The notes under the pieces are model-generated. The model was not told the origin of the DNA. It did not search any database and was given only the letters and a program-made list of their open reading frames with translations. Made by a program: the position numbers and the translations under genes. Source: Chromera velia (lineage: Eukaryota > Sar > Chromeraceae). Taken from it: a stretch of 63,723 bases of DNA. Positions 39,937 to 51,260 of this stretch are shown here, in pieces (the stretch's first letter is position 1; each line of letters opens with the position of its first letter). The stretch lies in the NCBI GenBank assembly GCA_018398765.1, contig JAHBMJ010005835.1:1-63723 (forward strand), read 5' to 3'.

Positions 39937-42311
39937 ATGAATCGACGAGAGAAGAGAAGAGTAAAGCGAGAGAAACGCCTCGCCCAACTGTCGCCTGAGA
40001 CGAGGCAGGCCCTTCTGCAGGCGGAACCTCAGACTGTTGCGTCTTTGCCTGCGTTTGAGATTGTGTGCAAGGGTCCAAGTCTGAAGCCTTCGGAATCCTG
40101 CGAAGTCATCAAGAACGATCAATATGAGGGAGCTTCCGCTTTTGTCAGTCTCCTTGTCTTTCGGTCTTCGTATCTTCTTGTTACGGGTGAACCCGCTGTC
40201 TCAATCGTCCTTTCTGTCACATTTTTTCCTGCAATGCGTTGTCTACACGTGTGGTGGAGACATGAGTCTTTCTTTCGTATGTGAATGATCTGTCAATTGT
40301 GCAGGCAAGCACTTTTGGGGCGAATGTCGTTCTGATTCGGGTCGAGGAAGCAGAAGAGCTCTTGGGGTCATTGATGGACAGATTCAAGGAGCTGAAGGTG
40401 TGTCAGTGCAGGACACAGGAAGTGGAATGTGGAGATGATCAGAAAGCCGCAAGACGGACGAATGGCAGAATACGCTACGCTGGTTGCTTATCTCCCCTTG
40501 CACCTGATTTACTCCCCGTCTCTGTTTCCCCCCTCACGCCTTTCTCATCCGATAACTCCCCTTTCCATCCGGTCTTTGTGCCTGGTTCGCTGTTGTGCGC
40601 GCATCGTGCCTTTACAATCCCACGATCAGTCATGCGGGCCAGTGGAGAAAGTCTGCACGTGTGGATGGAAGAGAAACCCTGTCTCCTGGCTTTGCAGGCC
40701 TCATACGAGGAGAAGAAGGCCAGATTACAAGAGCTGGAAAGAAAGGTGGAAGAGGCAAGACAGCGACCTGCAAGTGGTCGTGTAACCACCCACGCTCTCC
40801 CCAACACCAGATTCCCCCCCCGCCCTCAGCATCTAGACAATTTGCGTGTGCATGGGGGGGGCTCTCGCGCTGTCCAAGTACAACCGCAGTCCCTCAGACA
40901 GCACCCGGGGGGGGCGGATGGCGTCCCTGCACCCTACCCAGCGGGCCGGCCTTTTCAAGCCCCCCCTTCACACGGGGCTGCCCGGTACCCCCCTCCGGTT
41001 GTTCCCTTCCCTCCTCATGCCAACACAGACCAAGTTGACATGTACCCCCCTTCCACGTCAGCAACGACGACTGCTGCAGCGCCAGGAGGAGGTTGGACTA
41101 CCTCGCCCCCCCCTGATTCGAATCGCAGAGACGTCCCTGTGGTTGCAACTGTGACGATGCCCCCCGCTTATCGTGGCACGCGCACACGCCCGTCCTCTGG
41201 TCTATCTCAGTATCAGCAGACGGAAGAAGAGCAAACTTTCGGGGGCCACCCCAATGCACCAGTTTTGGACCAACGCCCAATCACTCACGTAGATCCCGGC
41301 ACTATTCCTCCTCCTCCAGCCCACGCCCCTTCCCAAATCATCCGACCACCTCCTGTGTCCCCCCTCCCTGTGCACCAACGCTCTCTGTCATCCGACGCAT
41401 TCGTTCCCGCACCAGCAGCCTACGACCTCCCCCAGCGTTCAGAGCCAGTGAGCCAGCCACACACTGGGGGGAACACTCATCTTCTGCCCTACTCAAAACA
41501 AGCTGAGGGGGGCGGCAACAGAGCTGTGCTAGCACAACACGAGTCTGGAGCTTTAGGAGCCCCGTCGGTACCCGTTTCCGCTTCCCCTTCTTCCTCCCCC
41601 CCCCAACGCACCGCTACCAGCGACCACCAGCAACAACCCCGCAACCCCTCAGTTGCACATCAGCATTCGGACAACGGATGGACGGAAAAGCAGGGGTTTG
41701 CAGTTGGTCCCCCCCCAATTGCTCTCAGTATGGGCGGTGAGGGCGGTACCGCACTTGGGGGGTGGAGCGGCAACACTTCAGCTGAGGTGCATCCCAATGC
41801 AGGTGCACAGAGAGGGGCAGAAGATGCGGGCGTCCAACACAACGCAAGAGGGAGAGCTGTCCTGCAACAAGTGCATTCACAACCAACAGCCCCGAACGCA
41901 CCTTCTCCTCCCCAAGGTCAAGTGCCTCCGCAGGGTGTCACGGCTCCTTCCCTCTTCGTCTCGGATACTGACGAGACCTTGGTGGTGCACCTGCAGAGCT
42001 TCCGCCACTGTGTTGCCGCGGGTCTGACAATGCTTCCTCAGCTCACAAGTTCAACCGGAGGCGCAGTTTCCAATCCCCCCTCAGCACCCAGGGTGGACTC
42101 CCACAGCTTTGGGGATAAACACAAGATCGAGGAGCTCCTCCAACCGTCCCATGCCCATGAAGGAACGGGCCCGGCGGGGGGGGGGGAGAGGATGCCGCCG
42201 CCGCCTTCGTCCAAAGGTCCTCTGAGCAGGCCCCAGAGTGCCCAGGCAAGGGGGGGCAAACACGAGGAGAATGAGCGAGAGACGGGAGGGACGGGAAAGG
42301 AGTCGATTTGA
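39937..42311 (+). CDS. Coiled-coil protein with a long disordered Pro/Gln/Ser-rich tail, unknown function (637 aa)
   Basis: I read three exons, 39937-40143, 40305-40397 and 40698-42311, with GT-AG introns and phase 0 throughout. The ATG at 39937 is preferred to an in-frame GTG further upstream. The N-terminus is strongly basic (MNRREKRRVKREKR), like a nuclear or nucleolar signal. Residues ~83-125 form a predicted coiled coil (EEAEELLGSLMDRFKEL then ASYEEKKARLQELERKVEEA) that spans the exon 2/3 junction, which supports the splicing. The rest is low-complexity, rich in Pro, Ser, Gln, Gly and His, except for an ordered-looking stretch near residues 524-552 (DTDETLVVHLQSFRHCV). I do not recognise a family. 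The first donor (TTT|GTCAGT) has downstream alternatives. Confidence 0.65.
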
Positions 42312-42744
42312 ACACGGTCTGTCTGCTTTGGCTGCAAGTGAATGAAGGCGGGAGGGAAGAAAGGCGTGGGGGGTTGGTTCAACAACATAACGCATTCTCT
42401 CTTCGGGGAGGGCTGGGGTGACTAACTTCTTTGCCTTGTTCAAAAAAGGAAAGGAAGAATATGACATGACAGTGGCCGCCTCGTAGGCAGCCGCCCCTGT
42501 CTTTTTAGAAATTCAATGAAGGAGGGAAGGTGTGCTCTCTCTCTCGTTTACCGGCCGACACCTGATTGTGTCTCTCGGGTTGTTCCGTTTGTGTCAATTT
42601 TTTCTTTGTGCGTTGACTGACTGACTGACTGACTCATTTGTTCTTTGTGCAGCAGTAGAAGTGCGAGTGACTCGGTCAGATTGAAGTGCGCACTGAGCAG
42701 AGGGAGGAACACAGAGATCTGCAGGGTGATGGGGGTGAATTGGT

Positions 42745-42783
<39 letters not shown>

Positions 42784-43514
42784 GTCTGGTGGATTGCGTA
42801 CGTAGATCGAGAGCTTAGACGGAAGGGAGGAAGATCGAGTTCTGCAATCCTTCAATCATCATACACATCCATTCGTCGGTGCTCTCTGAGAACTCAGCAG
42901 AAACGGACTAAAGCTCTGAGTTTGGTCTTCCCTTTTCTTTTCTTTCTTCTCTGTGTTTGTGTGGGCGATGAAGCTCGAATCCGTCTATGCAAAAGAGGAG
43001 GGTGACTGACGTGATTGGTGGTTAGAATGTTTGTCCTTTTATTAGTTTGTTCCCCCTCTTTCTTTCATACAATCTCTCTCTTTCTCTCTCTCCCCAGTCC
43101 TCCTCAGCCTTTTCTTCTCTCTCTGTGCCCTTTCTTTCTTTCTTTTCTTTCTTTCTCTTTCTCTTCGTTTATTTGTTTGTTTGTTTGTTTCTCTCTTCTG
43201 GACGAGATTTACCTTCCTGCTCTTTATCCTGTCTGTCTCTTCTCTGTCTCTTTCCTTGTTGTCCCTTTCATCTCTCGCCAGCTGGATTGATTTGAATCCT
43301 CTCGAAGGAACGAATTCAAATGCACAAGAAAAAGAAAGCAAAGCAAAGTGACAGACAAGGCAGGTAGGTGGCTCTGCTGTAGAAAGAGAAAAGGCCTTCC
43401 TGCCCGTCTGCTTGTCTGTCTGTTTTCATTCACTCACTCACTCGTTTCGTTTGAGCAGTGAAAGAAAATAAATGGGTCCTCCCTCAGGGATGTTTCCAGG
43501 TCAGGAAGTAGAAC

Positions 43515-43548
<34 letters not shown>

Positions 43549-45125
43549 GCAGGCAGTCGAAACGACGGGAGAGGAAGCCGCATAATATGATCGAGGGTGC
43601 GTGACAAGGGCTCCCTCCCTTGACTTACTCAACGTCGTATCCTTTTGGCTCTTCTCTCTCTTTCTATATATATGTGTGTGTATGTGTGTGTGTGTGTATG
43701 TGTCTCCAGCTCACCCTACCCTACCAGGAGACTCGCAGTGCTCGGGAAGGGAAAACGAAGAGGAGAGACCAAGAGGGCATGCACTGCTTTTTGTCGTCTC
43801 ATGGTGATAATGAGTCACACAGCAAGAGAATACAGAGAGGACAGAAAAGCACAGAAAGGCGTACATAGATGCCCCTCCTCTCCCTCTCTCTGGCGACATC
43901 AATCGACACAACCGCTACATCTCACATCTGTGCGTGTGCAGTATCATCCATGCATCCATGCATCCTGATCGATGGAAGGCGGGGAAAGGAGATGTATCGG
44001 AATGGGGGGATGAGATTGTATGAGAAGTGCCGATCGATAAATCTTTCGATCTGAGGGAGTCTCCAAGAATGTAGGCAAGAAAGAAGGAAAGAAAGGAGAG
44101 AAAGAACGAAGGGAGGAATCGAAGGAATGGGAGAAAGTGCCGGTAGTGTTTGGCATTCGTCATGAGGAGAAAGGGGCAGGTAGAGACAGGGACAAAAAAA
44201 GGCGCGCAAAGGGAGGCGAAAAGGGCACCGGGAGGGACCGCCTCGGCAAAGGGTGTCGCAAACCCGTAGTGGCAGAGGGATGGAGGCAGTACTGTCTGTC
44301 TTTCTGTCTCTCCGTCTGTCCCTCCCCCCGTCTGGATGCTGTCCTCCTTGGCGGGCAGACAACCCGTGCACCTTTTTTGTCTCTCCGTCTGTCTGTCTGC
44401 CTTCCTGTCTCTCATTTTCGGGCTGGACTGTATGGCCTTGGGCATGTCTGTCTGTTAGCGGAGCCTTGTTCAAAAAGAGCTTCAAAAGCAAAGAGGGAAG
44501 CAGGGGAGAAAAGCAACGCAATCGGCGAAAGCATCGGGGTTCTATTTCTTTTTTTTATCTATTTGCAGGAGGACTGAGGGGGAAAAGGGAAGGAAAGAGC
44601 AGAGAACTTGAAAGTGAAGCTGGACTAGAGACGGATATTCGGAAAAGGCTGGAATTGTGAAGGAAGTTTCCTCCCACACAAACGAAGGAAAGAAGAGAGA
44701 GAAGTGAAGGCAGGAAAGGAGGCGGAGCGGGAAAACGATTTGCATTCCCGATTATTCCTTCATTCATCTACCTTGACAACGTGCAGAACCAAGCTTTGTG
44801 TTGTAACGTGACAGCTTCTGACGGCTCCTTGTCTCAGTCTTCTCCTTTACTTTTCTGCCACCTTTCCTTCTCTTCCTCGTTCTCTGCATTTCCAAGAAGA
44901 CAGCGCAGAACGGCCCTGCTGTAGCCAGTCCAGTCCATTTAATTTCTTCGTTTCCCTTCTGCCGATTTCTCCCTTTTCTCTTCATTTGCCCTCACGCGTT
45001 CACGCGTACGCAAACACACGCACACGCACAGAGAGGGAGAGAGAGGGAGGGAGGTTCAGATCGTTCCACGGAAGGGTCAAGGACTTTGTCTTCCTTTTTC
45101 TTTCTTTCTGTTTTTCTTTTTTTTT

Positions 45126-45156
<31 letters not shown>

Positions 45157-46440
45157 GTGCATAAAACGGAGAATTCAGGGACTGGTGGGTAGATTTGGAG
45201 CAGCCTTTGAGACGCTGTCAGTATTGTCTCCCAAAGGACTGATTAGCTTTATCGACTTCGATTCCCGAACCGATGGTGTGATCCGTGGTAATGAAAGAAA
45301 ATGGTTCCTCGCTTTGATACAAATCCGACAGCGCCACTGCTGAAATTTCTTATTTGATTGAACGCTTGGAAGGCCAATAGCGCCGCTCCACATTTCTTAA
45401 GCAAGCCGCTCTGAGCTTGGGCTTCAGCTTGTCTGTTTCTGCACGTGTGCATGCACATTTTTTGCTTTCTGTCTTCCAGGTTGAATTTTCAGTTGCATGC
45501 GTGAGGAGACCACACGCTCCGTTCACTTACGATTGTTTGTGCTGCACATATGCCTTCCGGCTGCTGCTGCCGCTGTTTATCGCTGGTGCACGCACATGTG
45601 TTTATGGGTCCAAAGCGAAGCTGGGGGGGGGGCGCTGATGTCTTGAACAGACGCCAGAAGCCGAGACAGTCAGGCCTGAAATTAACGCATTCGTCACAAA
45701 TAAGTGACACGGTGACGCCGTCTCCGTAAATTGAAAAATGCAGGCCTACCATCATAATGACTTTCCAGGGACCCGAAATTATGGCGAAATACTGCCAGCA
45801 TGCACCCTCTGAAGTGTTCAGAAGATTTGGAAGGCTTCATTCTTCAATCAAAGCCCTGCAGACGTTGCCATTTACAAATACCGTGTACGCCAAGGTCACA
45901 GTGGCAAGGTGTGCAATAGGTCGATGGCGATAAAGAAGATATGAGGCCTTTATAGCTCAGTGATGTACGTTGTTCAAGGCTGAGTTTTGTATCTTCTATA
46001 GTTCAGATATATAGATATTAGTTCTTTTCAGCCTTTACAGAATTGACGAACGATTCACCGTTCTTTCAATTTGTTTGCTATACAGCTTGTTTGTTCACTG
46101 GTACTCGCCTAAAGCTATGAAGGTACTTTTTTATTTCCTAATCAAATGACCAACAAATTAAGGTATAGCCTTTGGATCAAATGACCCACAAAGTTACATA
46201 GATTTGATACCATATTATACAGTAACCATAAAGAAAACTAAGTTTTTAACCGACCGGGAAAGTTATGCCCCCTGGATCAAACCTAACCGACAAAGTTACC
46301 GTCGCCTTACCGAGTACCGATCACTAGACCGATCAACAGATCGACAAAGTTACGCCAACGGATCAAAATCTTCATAGCTTTAGGGGGGTATTCACTAGCT
46401 TTAGTCTATCATTTTAGATAAATCACAACTAGAATCATAG
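42312..46440. other. Long non-coding stretch rich in pyrimidine tracts
   Basis: It contains short GA/CT/TTTC tracts (about 42747-42784, 43078-43170, 43517-43545, 45100-45160), the inverted copy of a SET-gene intron segment, and otherwise unique sequence. Many open frames are Ser/Phe/Leu- or Arg/Lys-rich translations of the tracts. I cannot support any gene; the first few hundred bases should be 3' UTR of the gene ending at 42311. Confidence 0.5.
42846..43040 (+). repeat. Inverted copy of the SET-gene intron-2 segment
   Basis: It matches the reverse complement of 17381-17580 from ATCATCATACACAT(C/T)CATTC through GTTTGTCCTTT, after which both continue into pyrimidine-rich sequence. No exon of the SET gene is found beside it. 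Confidence 0.85.
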
Positions 46441-47679
46441 TTAGTGACCATGTTTGATTTGATTTGATTTGATTTGAGGTAGGGCTTAAGCTCAAATCAA
46501 ATATCCAGTCAGGGAGGACCTAGTGTTTAAAGACTTATCAAATACGATCAAATATTTGATTAATATGACTTTCAACCTCAAATATGAAGGTCTCGAAAAA
46601 ACTTTTGCAAGCACCGATCCGTCACGCATGCTGATTCAAATGAAAAAACCTAAATCTTGATGGTTTGCTCTCAAAAAAAAAAAACGTTTTGAGCTGCACT
46701 GAAATTAACGTTTCACCCCCTTTTACTTCATGCAGAGGTAAACCAATCAGCTGAACGTTTTCCCGAACAGCTGTGTTGACTTTTCTGGTGCTGGAACATC
46801 TTTTACGGCCCCCTTTTTGAGCGTCTGCAAACATTTTACACCCCATAAAGACATGTCATACAATTCGACAGGGTCGAACGGGAAGAAGGAGGCATTTGTT
46901 TTTAGAGCCGGGTACGCAAAAAAAATATGGTCCGTGCAAAAGGGGGTAAATGTGATTCAGTGTCGGCCCTGGCATGGCACAGAGGGTAGCCGAACTTACC
47001 AACTCTAGATGCTTAGCTGCCCAGAAACAGGACGGTTTCAACACCAACAGCAATAGCAAACGTGTACGTGGTTCTCCGTCTCACCCCGTTGTCATCTCTC
47101 CGCAACCGAATAGAAGCCCAGGAGCACCCACTCCTGGAAAGCCGAAAAGCCAGAGAAAAAGCTCTCAGCAGCTCCCACCACCGATCGATTCGATTCACAT
47201 TGAAGAAAGTGATCATGAAGAAGAGGAAAAGGAAGTGCCATAAAGCTGAGTGATTGTCACCTCAATTTAATTTATTTTGGTACGTGTTCTAACTTTATCG
47301 TATCAACAAAAAGTCATATGCAATTTCAAATCTATCAATTTTACGTTCTTAATCTCTATTAGTACTAGAGTGAGTCTCAGTGACTAGTGTATATACACTG
47401 CCACACAGGCATATTTTTTTTACGGAACTGATAAGTTATAATTTTATATATATTTTTTTAAATTTTTGAAACACACATCAGAAATGTTCTGATAACTATT
47501 GTCATGAGAAAAATGATCAGAGTGACAGTAAGTCAGTAACTCAGTGAGGAACCCTAAGAGGTTAACCTCAAATCTTACCTCAAATATCAAATATTTGAGG
47601 TTGAAGCTCAAATCAAATCAAATCAAACCAAATCAAATCAAATCAAATCAAATATAATCAAATCAAACATGGTCACTAA
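46441..47679. mobile_element. TIR element with AAATC-repeat ends, 1.24 kb
   Basis: The left end TTAGTGACCATGTTTGATTT continues into (GATTT)n. The right end is its inverted copy, continuing into (AAATC)n. TCATAG flanks both sides (46435-46440 and 47680-47685). It contains one 89-codon open frame but no recognisable transposase. Confidence 0.75.
46974..47243 (+). CDS. Small ORF inside the TIR element (89 aa)
   Basis: The ORF starts at an ATG and encodes a polar protein with a basic Pro/Ser-rich middle (SPHPV..GAPTPGKPKSQRK) and an acidic end (EESDHEEEEKEVP). The composition resembles a disordered linker or nuclear signal region. It could be a transposase fragment, a captured host fragment, or chance. 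No motif was recognised. Confidence 0.3.
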   Translation: MAQRVAELTNSRCLAAQKQDGFNTNSNSKRVRGSPSHPVVISPQPNRSPGAPTPGKPKSQRKSSQQLPPPIDSIHIEESDHEEEEKEVP

Positions 47680-47852
47680 TCATAGTGACTACTAGTCACT
47701 ACAGGTGTGGCCGGTACGTACATGATTGATACTATCAGATCATCATCATGTTAATCATGTAATCAAATAATCAGAAGTACTTAGATTTTTTTTATTGATT
47801 GATGAGTTTCCACTTAATTTTGGTAATAAATACTAATAAAATAAACACTTGC

Positions 47853-47856
<4 letters not shown>

Positions 47857-47898
<42 letters not shown>
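47857..47898. repeat. (GATT)n microsatellite
   Basis: A run of about ten GATT units is followed by TAATTAAT. Confidence 0.95.
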
Positions 47899-48154
47899 AA
47901 TTAATAGGTTCCACGCTAGGTCACTGGCAGGCTTCCCGTAGCTTCCTTTGGGATTTGGCGTCGCTAAATCTAGGAATCAGACTAGGATTTAACCTTTATT
48001 CAATCAATCAATCAAAAATCAACCTGCTATCTTCATCTGCTTAATTTTTCTAGTATGTTTTCAATCTCATTCCTACCTCCCTGAACCTAAATGTCACTTA
48101 TGTCACTTAAAAAAATATTATTAAGATGATCTCTATATCTATGGCATCTTTTTT

Positions 48155-48296
48155 TAAGAGACCGTCCACGCCTGCAGTGTAGACGGTCAAGACACCGTCC
48201 AGATATGCAGGCCATAATGCGGCTTTGGCTTTTAAGCATTCTCTCACTAAAAGAGGACACCATAAATGATCCGTGCCTGCGGCACGGACTTTCAAG
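48155..48296 (+). repeat. 33-bp hairpin repeat, diverged units
   Basis: One clear unit runs CGCCTGCAGTGTAGACGGTC then AAGACACCGTCCA (33 bp). A partial one near 48270 contains GTGCCTGCGGCACGGACTTTCAAG. Sequence upstream at 48074 (CTACCTCCCTGAAC) resembles the TIR of the 23.3-24.1 kb element, and GGTGTCCCGGG-type sequence lies downstream (minus strand, 48335-48345). Confidence 0.65.
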
Positions 48297-48375
48297 TTTA
48301 TTCAAAAATGTGGTTTGAACTTTCAATACGCCCGGGACACCATGATAACTCAACTCTAGGCATCACCATTCAATT

Positions 48376-48690
48376 TAGGGTAAAAGTCGGCCCACCCTAT
48401 AAAAGCTATAGTAAAAAAAATTGGTAAAAGCTGATTTTTTACTTATTTTTTCATTTTTAACAAAAATTTAATACTAATTTTTTTCAAAAAAAAAAAAAAT
48501 CGTTAAGTTTTCAAAATCGGTATGCACCTGCTTATATCTATGATAGAGAATCATGTTTACAAAGTTTCAGACCCACTAGATAAATCAAAAAAAAGTTAGG
48601 GTTCATAAAAAAAAAATGATACTAATTTTTTTTTTCTAAAAGCTTTTTTACATACAAAAAAATTAGTACCAATTTTTTTTATCTTTTCAT
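48376..48690 (+). repeat. AT-rich repeat, left arm of an inverted pair
   Basis: It is homologous in inverted orientation to 54470-54712: both carry CCCTATAAAAG, runs of AAAAATTAGTA, ATCTATGATAGAGAATCATG and AAGTTAGGGTTCAT. No coding potential. Confidence 0.75.
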
Positions 48691-48699
48691 AACCTTCGT

Positions 48700-49239
48700 G
48701 CATGTTGCCCCACACTACGTCAAAGAAAGCTGTTGGCGTTACCCTTTTGTTTCTTTTCATTTCTGATTGCGTTGGGCTTGGTGCTGTTTGTGGTTGTTGG
48801 TATTTGCATGAATTGATCGTTTCAATGCATGTCGGTTACACTGTTTACTGCTGATTTAATTATGCATGCCTTGTGATGTTTGCATTTCGTTTGTGATTGC
48901 TTGGTCACTAGCGTAAACAATGAGTGGTTTAAGGCACCCATCTTTGCCAGCTAGGCATCATAGCGAAAATAATCTACGCACGCGTGTTGGCATGCGAAAA
49001 ATTCAAGCAGCGATCAGTGTATGGGCGCATGCGATACCTGATGTCAGCGTTTAAAAATTGACCGGGGATTGAATGCACATATGCATGAGAGTGGTTTCTT
49101 GAGCTTCTACACTATAAGTGGTATGTTGGTCTTCTTCCCCTTGTCAGTCAAATGCTGAAGACAAAGAGGTGAAGAGACAAAGACTGCCTGCACAGTGAAA
49201 GCAGAATTAGACAAAAAGCCATGATGATGATGTTTATTT
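48700..49239. other. Intergenic, nothing recognised
   Basis: No gene or clear repeat is seen. Confidence 0.45.
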
Positions 49240-49918
49240 TTATTGTATGAATGCTTTTCAAACTTTATGAACATGATTACCCTATGAAATTGGGGTATAA
49301 ATGGGGTGAATGGGGGCAAATTAGGGCCTATTTCACCCCATTTCCCTAAAATGTGATACATTTTTTGCTAGGCGCCGGCTAGAGAAAAAAAAAAAAAAAG
49401 ATCCTCCCAAACCCTTTACTTTTTTTCTTTTTTTTTTCTGTATCAGTCAAACAACGGTTCAAGTGTTGTACAAGTGTTGTTTCTGTGTTGCACAACTGTT
49501 GCTAAGTGTTTTCAGGGTTGAAAAGTAAAAAAAAAAAAAAAAAAAGATTTCCTTAAATCACTTATTTTTTTTTTTTTTTCTAGCCGGCGCCTAGATTTTG
49601 TAACTGATAAAAACATATTATCTAGTCAAAATAAGGTGTGTTTCTAAAAGTTTGGGACTTCTAAAATCTAATTTGGTAATTTAAAACATTATATGATAGC
49701 TTTTTCATAAATTAATATAAATATAATTGGAAATTTGGGTGAAATGGGGGCCCCAATTCCAGAGCAAAATTTTTTATGTAATTTCCGGGGTGAATTGGGG
49801 TGAAATGGGGAAGAATATTTTTATATATATATAAAAAAAATAGTGAATGACTTTTAAAGTATTTGAAATGAGTAGAACAACGTTAAACGGTTTTTATAAG
49901 CCTAATTTGAGCTTCATA
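49240..49918. repeat. AAATGGGG-rich repeat, left part, split by later insertions
   Basis: The sequence contains several GGGGTGAAATGGGG motifs and TTTCACCCCATTT in inverted form. 49842-49918 is about 85% identical to 53861-53936. The non-LTR element at 49919-53220 interrupts it, and it resumes at 53239. The MITE at 49368-49594 is also nested in it. Confidence 0.75.
49368..49594. mobile_element. hAT-like MITE, 227 bp
   Basis: The ends are CTAGGCGCCGGCTAGA and its inverted copy. Flanks read ATTTTTTG and ATTTTG, an 8-bp duplication blurred by a T-run length change. The CTAGG terminus is shared with the MITEs at 22764 and 38226, and the CTAGGCG terminus with the one at 22764. Confidence 0.7.
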
Positions 49919-50625
49919 CCCTCACATCCCTCCTAATCACCGAAGAGGACATCGCCGCAGTAGCATGCCGCCTCCAAGGCAGCGTGGGGCCGTCTGAATT
50001 CGATAGCACACAGCTCCGCACCGCAGTCCTGAGCCTAGGGAGGGAGAGTAGAGAGTTAAGGGAAGAACTCGTAAACTTAGCAATAGAAATAGGGAGGAGG
50101 GTGTTCGAGTGGGACCAGGTGAAGGCACTCATGACATGCTGACTGATCGCACTAGACAAATGCCTGGTAGGAATCGGGGAGGCAATCAGGCGCCTCCTCG
50201 GAAAAGCAGTGATGAAGGAGACTAGAGAGGAAGAACTGCAGGAGGCATGCGGAGCCAATCAGCTGTACAGTGGCCTCATGGGAGTCCTGGAAGGGGGGAT
50301 TCATATAGTGAGGGAGCTCTGGGAGACTCTCACACAGGAAGCCGGCAACAACCCCGAGAAAGCATTTGGAACCCTCCTAATAGACGCCGAAAACGCCTTC
50401 AACGCAGCAAATCACATAACGGGGCTGTGGAATGCCCGCATACTCTGGCCCAGAGTCTCCACATTCCTCTTTAACTGCTATAAGGGGAATGCAGAGCTCT
50501 TCCTAAGAGGAACCTACGGGACCAGCACCATTAGCAGCAGAGGGGGATGGATGCAAGGGGACCCGATGTCGATGGCAGGGTATGCCATCACCATCCTCTC
50601 CCTCGTCCGAGCTCTCCGAAGCAGC

Positions 50626-50961
50626 GGAAGCGGGCAGACGGAAAGCAAGACACAGTTGGAAGCAAGCGGGAGCAGCCAGGCAGCTAGAGAGAAACAGACA
50701 AGGATGAGGGAGAGCAGACAGACAGACAGAGAGACACAGTCAGAATCGAGTGAGAGCAGCCAGCCGGACAGAGAAAGTCAGACAGGGGCGAGTGAGAGCA
50801 GATAGGCAGACAGCAAGACACAGCTAGGAACGAGTGAGAGCAGCCAGCCGGACAGAGAGAATCAGTCAGGGGCGACTGGGAGCAGACAGGCAGACAGAGA
50901 GAATCGGCCAGAGGCAAGCGAGAGCAGCTAGACAAATAGGGAGAAACAGACAGGGGCGAGA
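50626..50961 (+). repeat. 42-bp tandem repeat (eight units) inside the RT frame
   Basis: The eight units encode 14 residues each, of the type SESSQPDRESQTGA. Position 5 is Gln (CAG) in most units; in units 5 and 8 it is TAG, which shows C-to-T directly. The frame is kept through all units. Confidence 0.85.
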
Positions 50962-51069
50962 GACAGAAGACAGAAAGCCGAAGAGCACACACCCACCACC
51001 ACAACCACTCATACGCCAAACCAGATAGGAAGAGAGGACAACCCAATACACAAGACAGGTAGACAGGCA

Positions 51070-51260
51070 GCCGCCTTTTCATCATCTTCAGCTTCCTCCC
51101 CCATTTCATCCTCCCCCTCCTCTCCCTCCCTCTCTTCCCCCTCCCCCTCCTCCTCCTCCTCCTCCTCCTCCTCCTCCTTCTCCTCCTCCCTAGCCTTCTC
51201 CCTCCATGCCTCTTCCTCCTCGTCCTCCTCCTCATCCTCCTCCTCCTCTGCCTCCTCCCT
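51070..51260 (+). repeat. (TCC)n run inside the RT frame (poly-Ser)
   Basis: A TCC/CTC trinucleotide tract gives poly-Ser in the RT frame. Arg- and Glu-rich frames on the other strand are repeat shadows. Confidence 0.9.

Noticed and set aside
42312-45400. Several 100-200 codon frames on both strands
   Set aside because: All are biased translations of pyrimidine or purine tracts with no motifs and no consistent splice structure.
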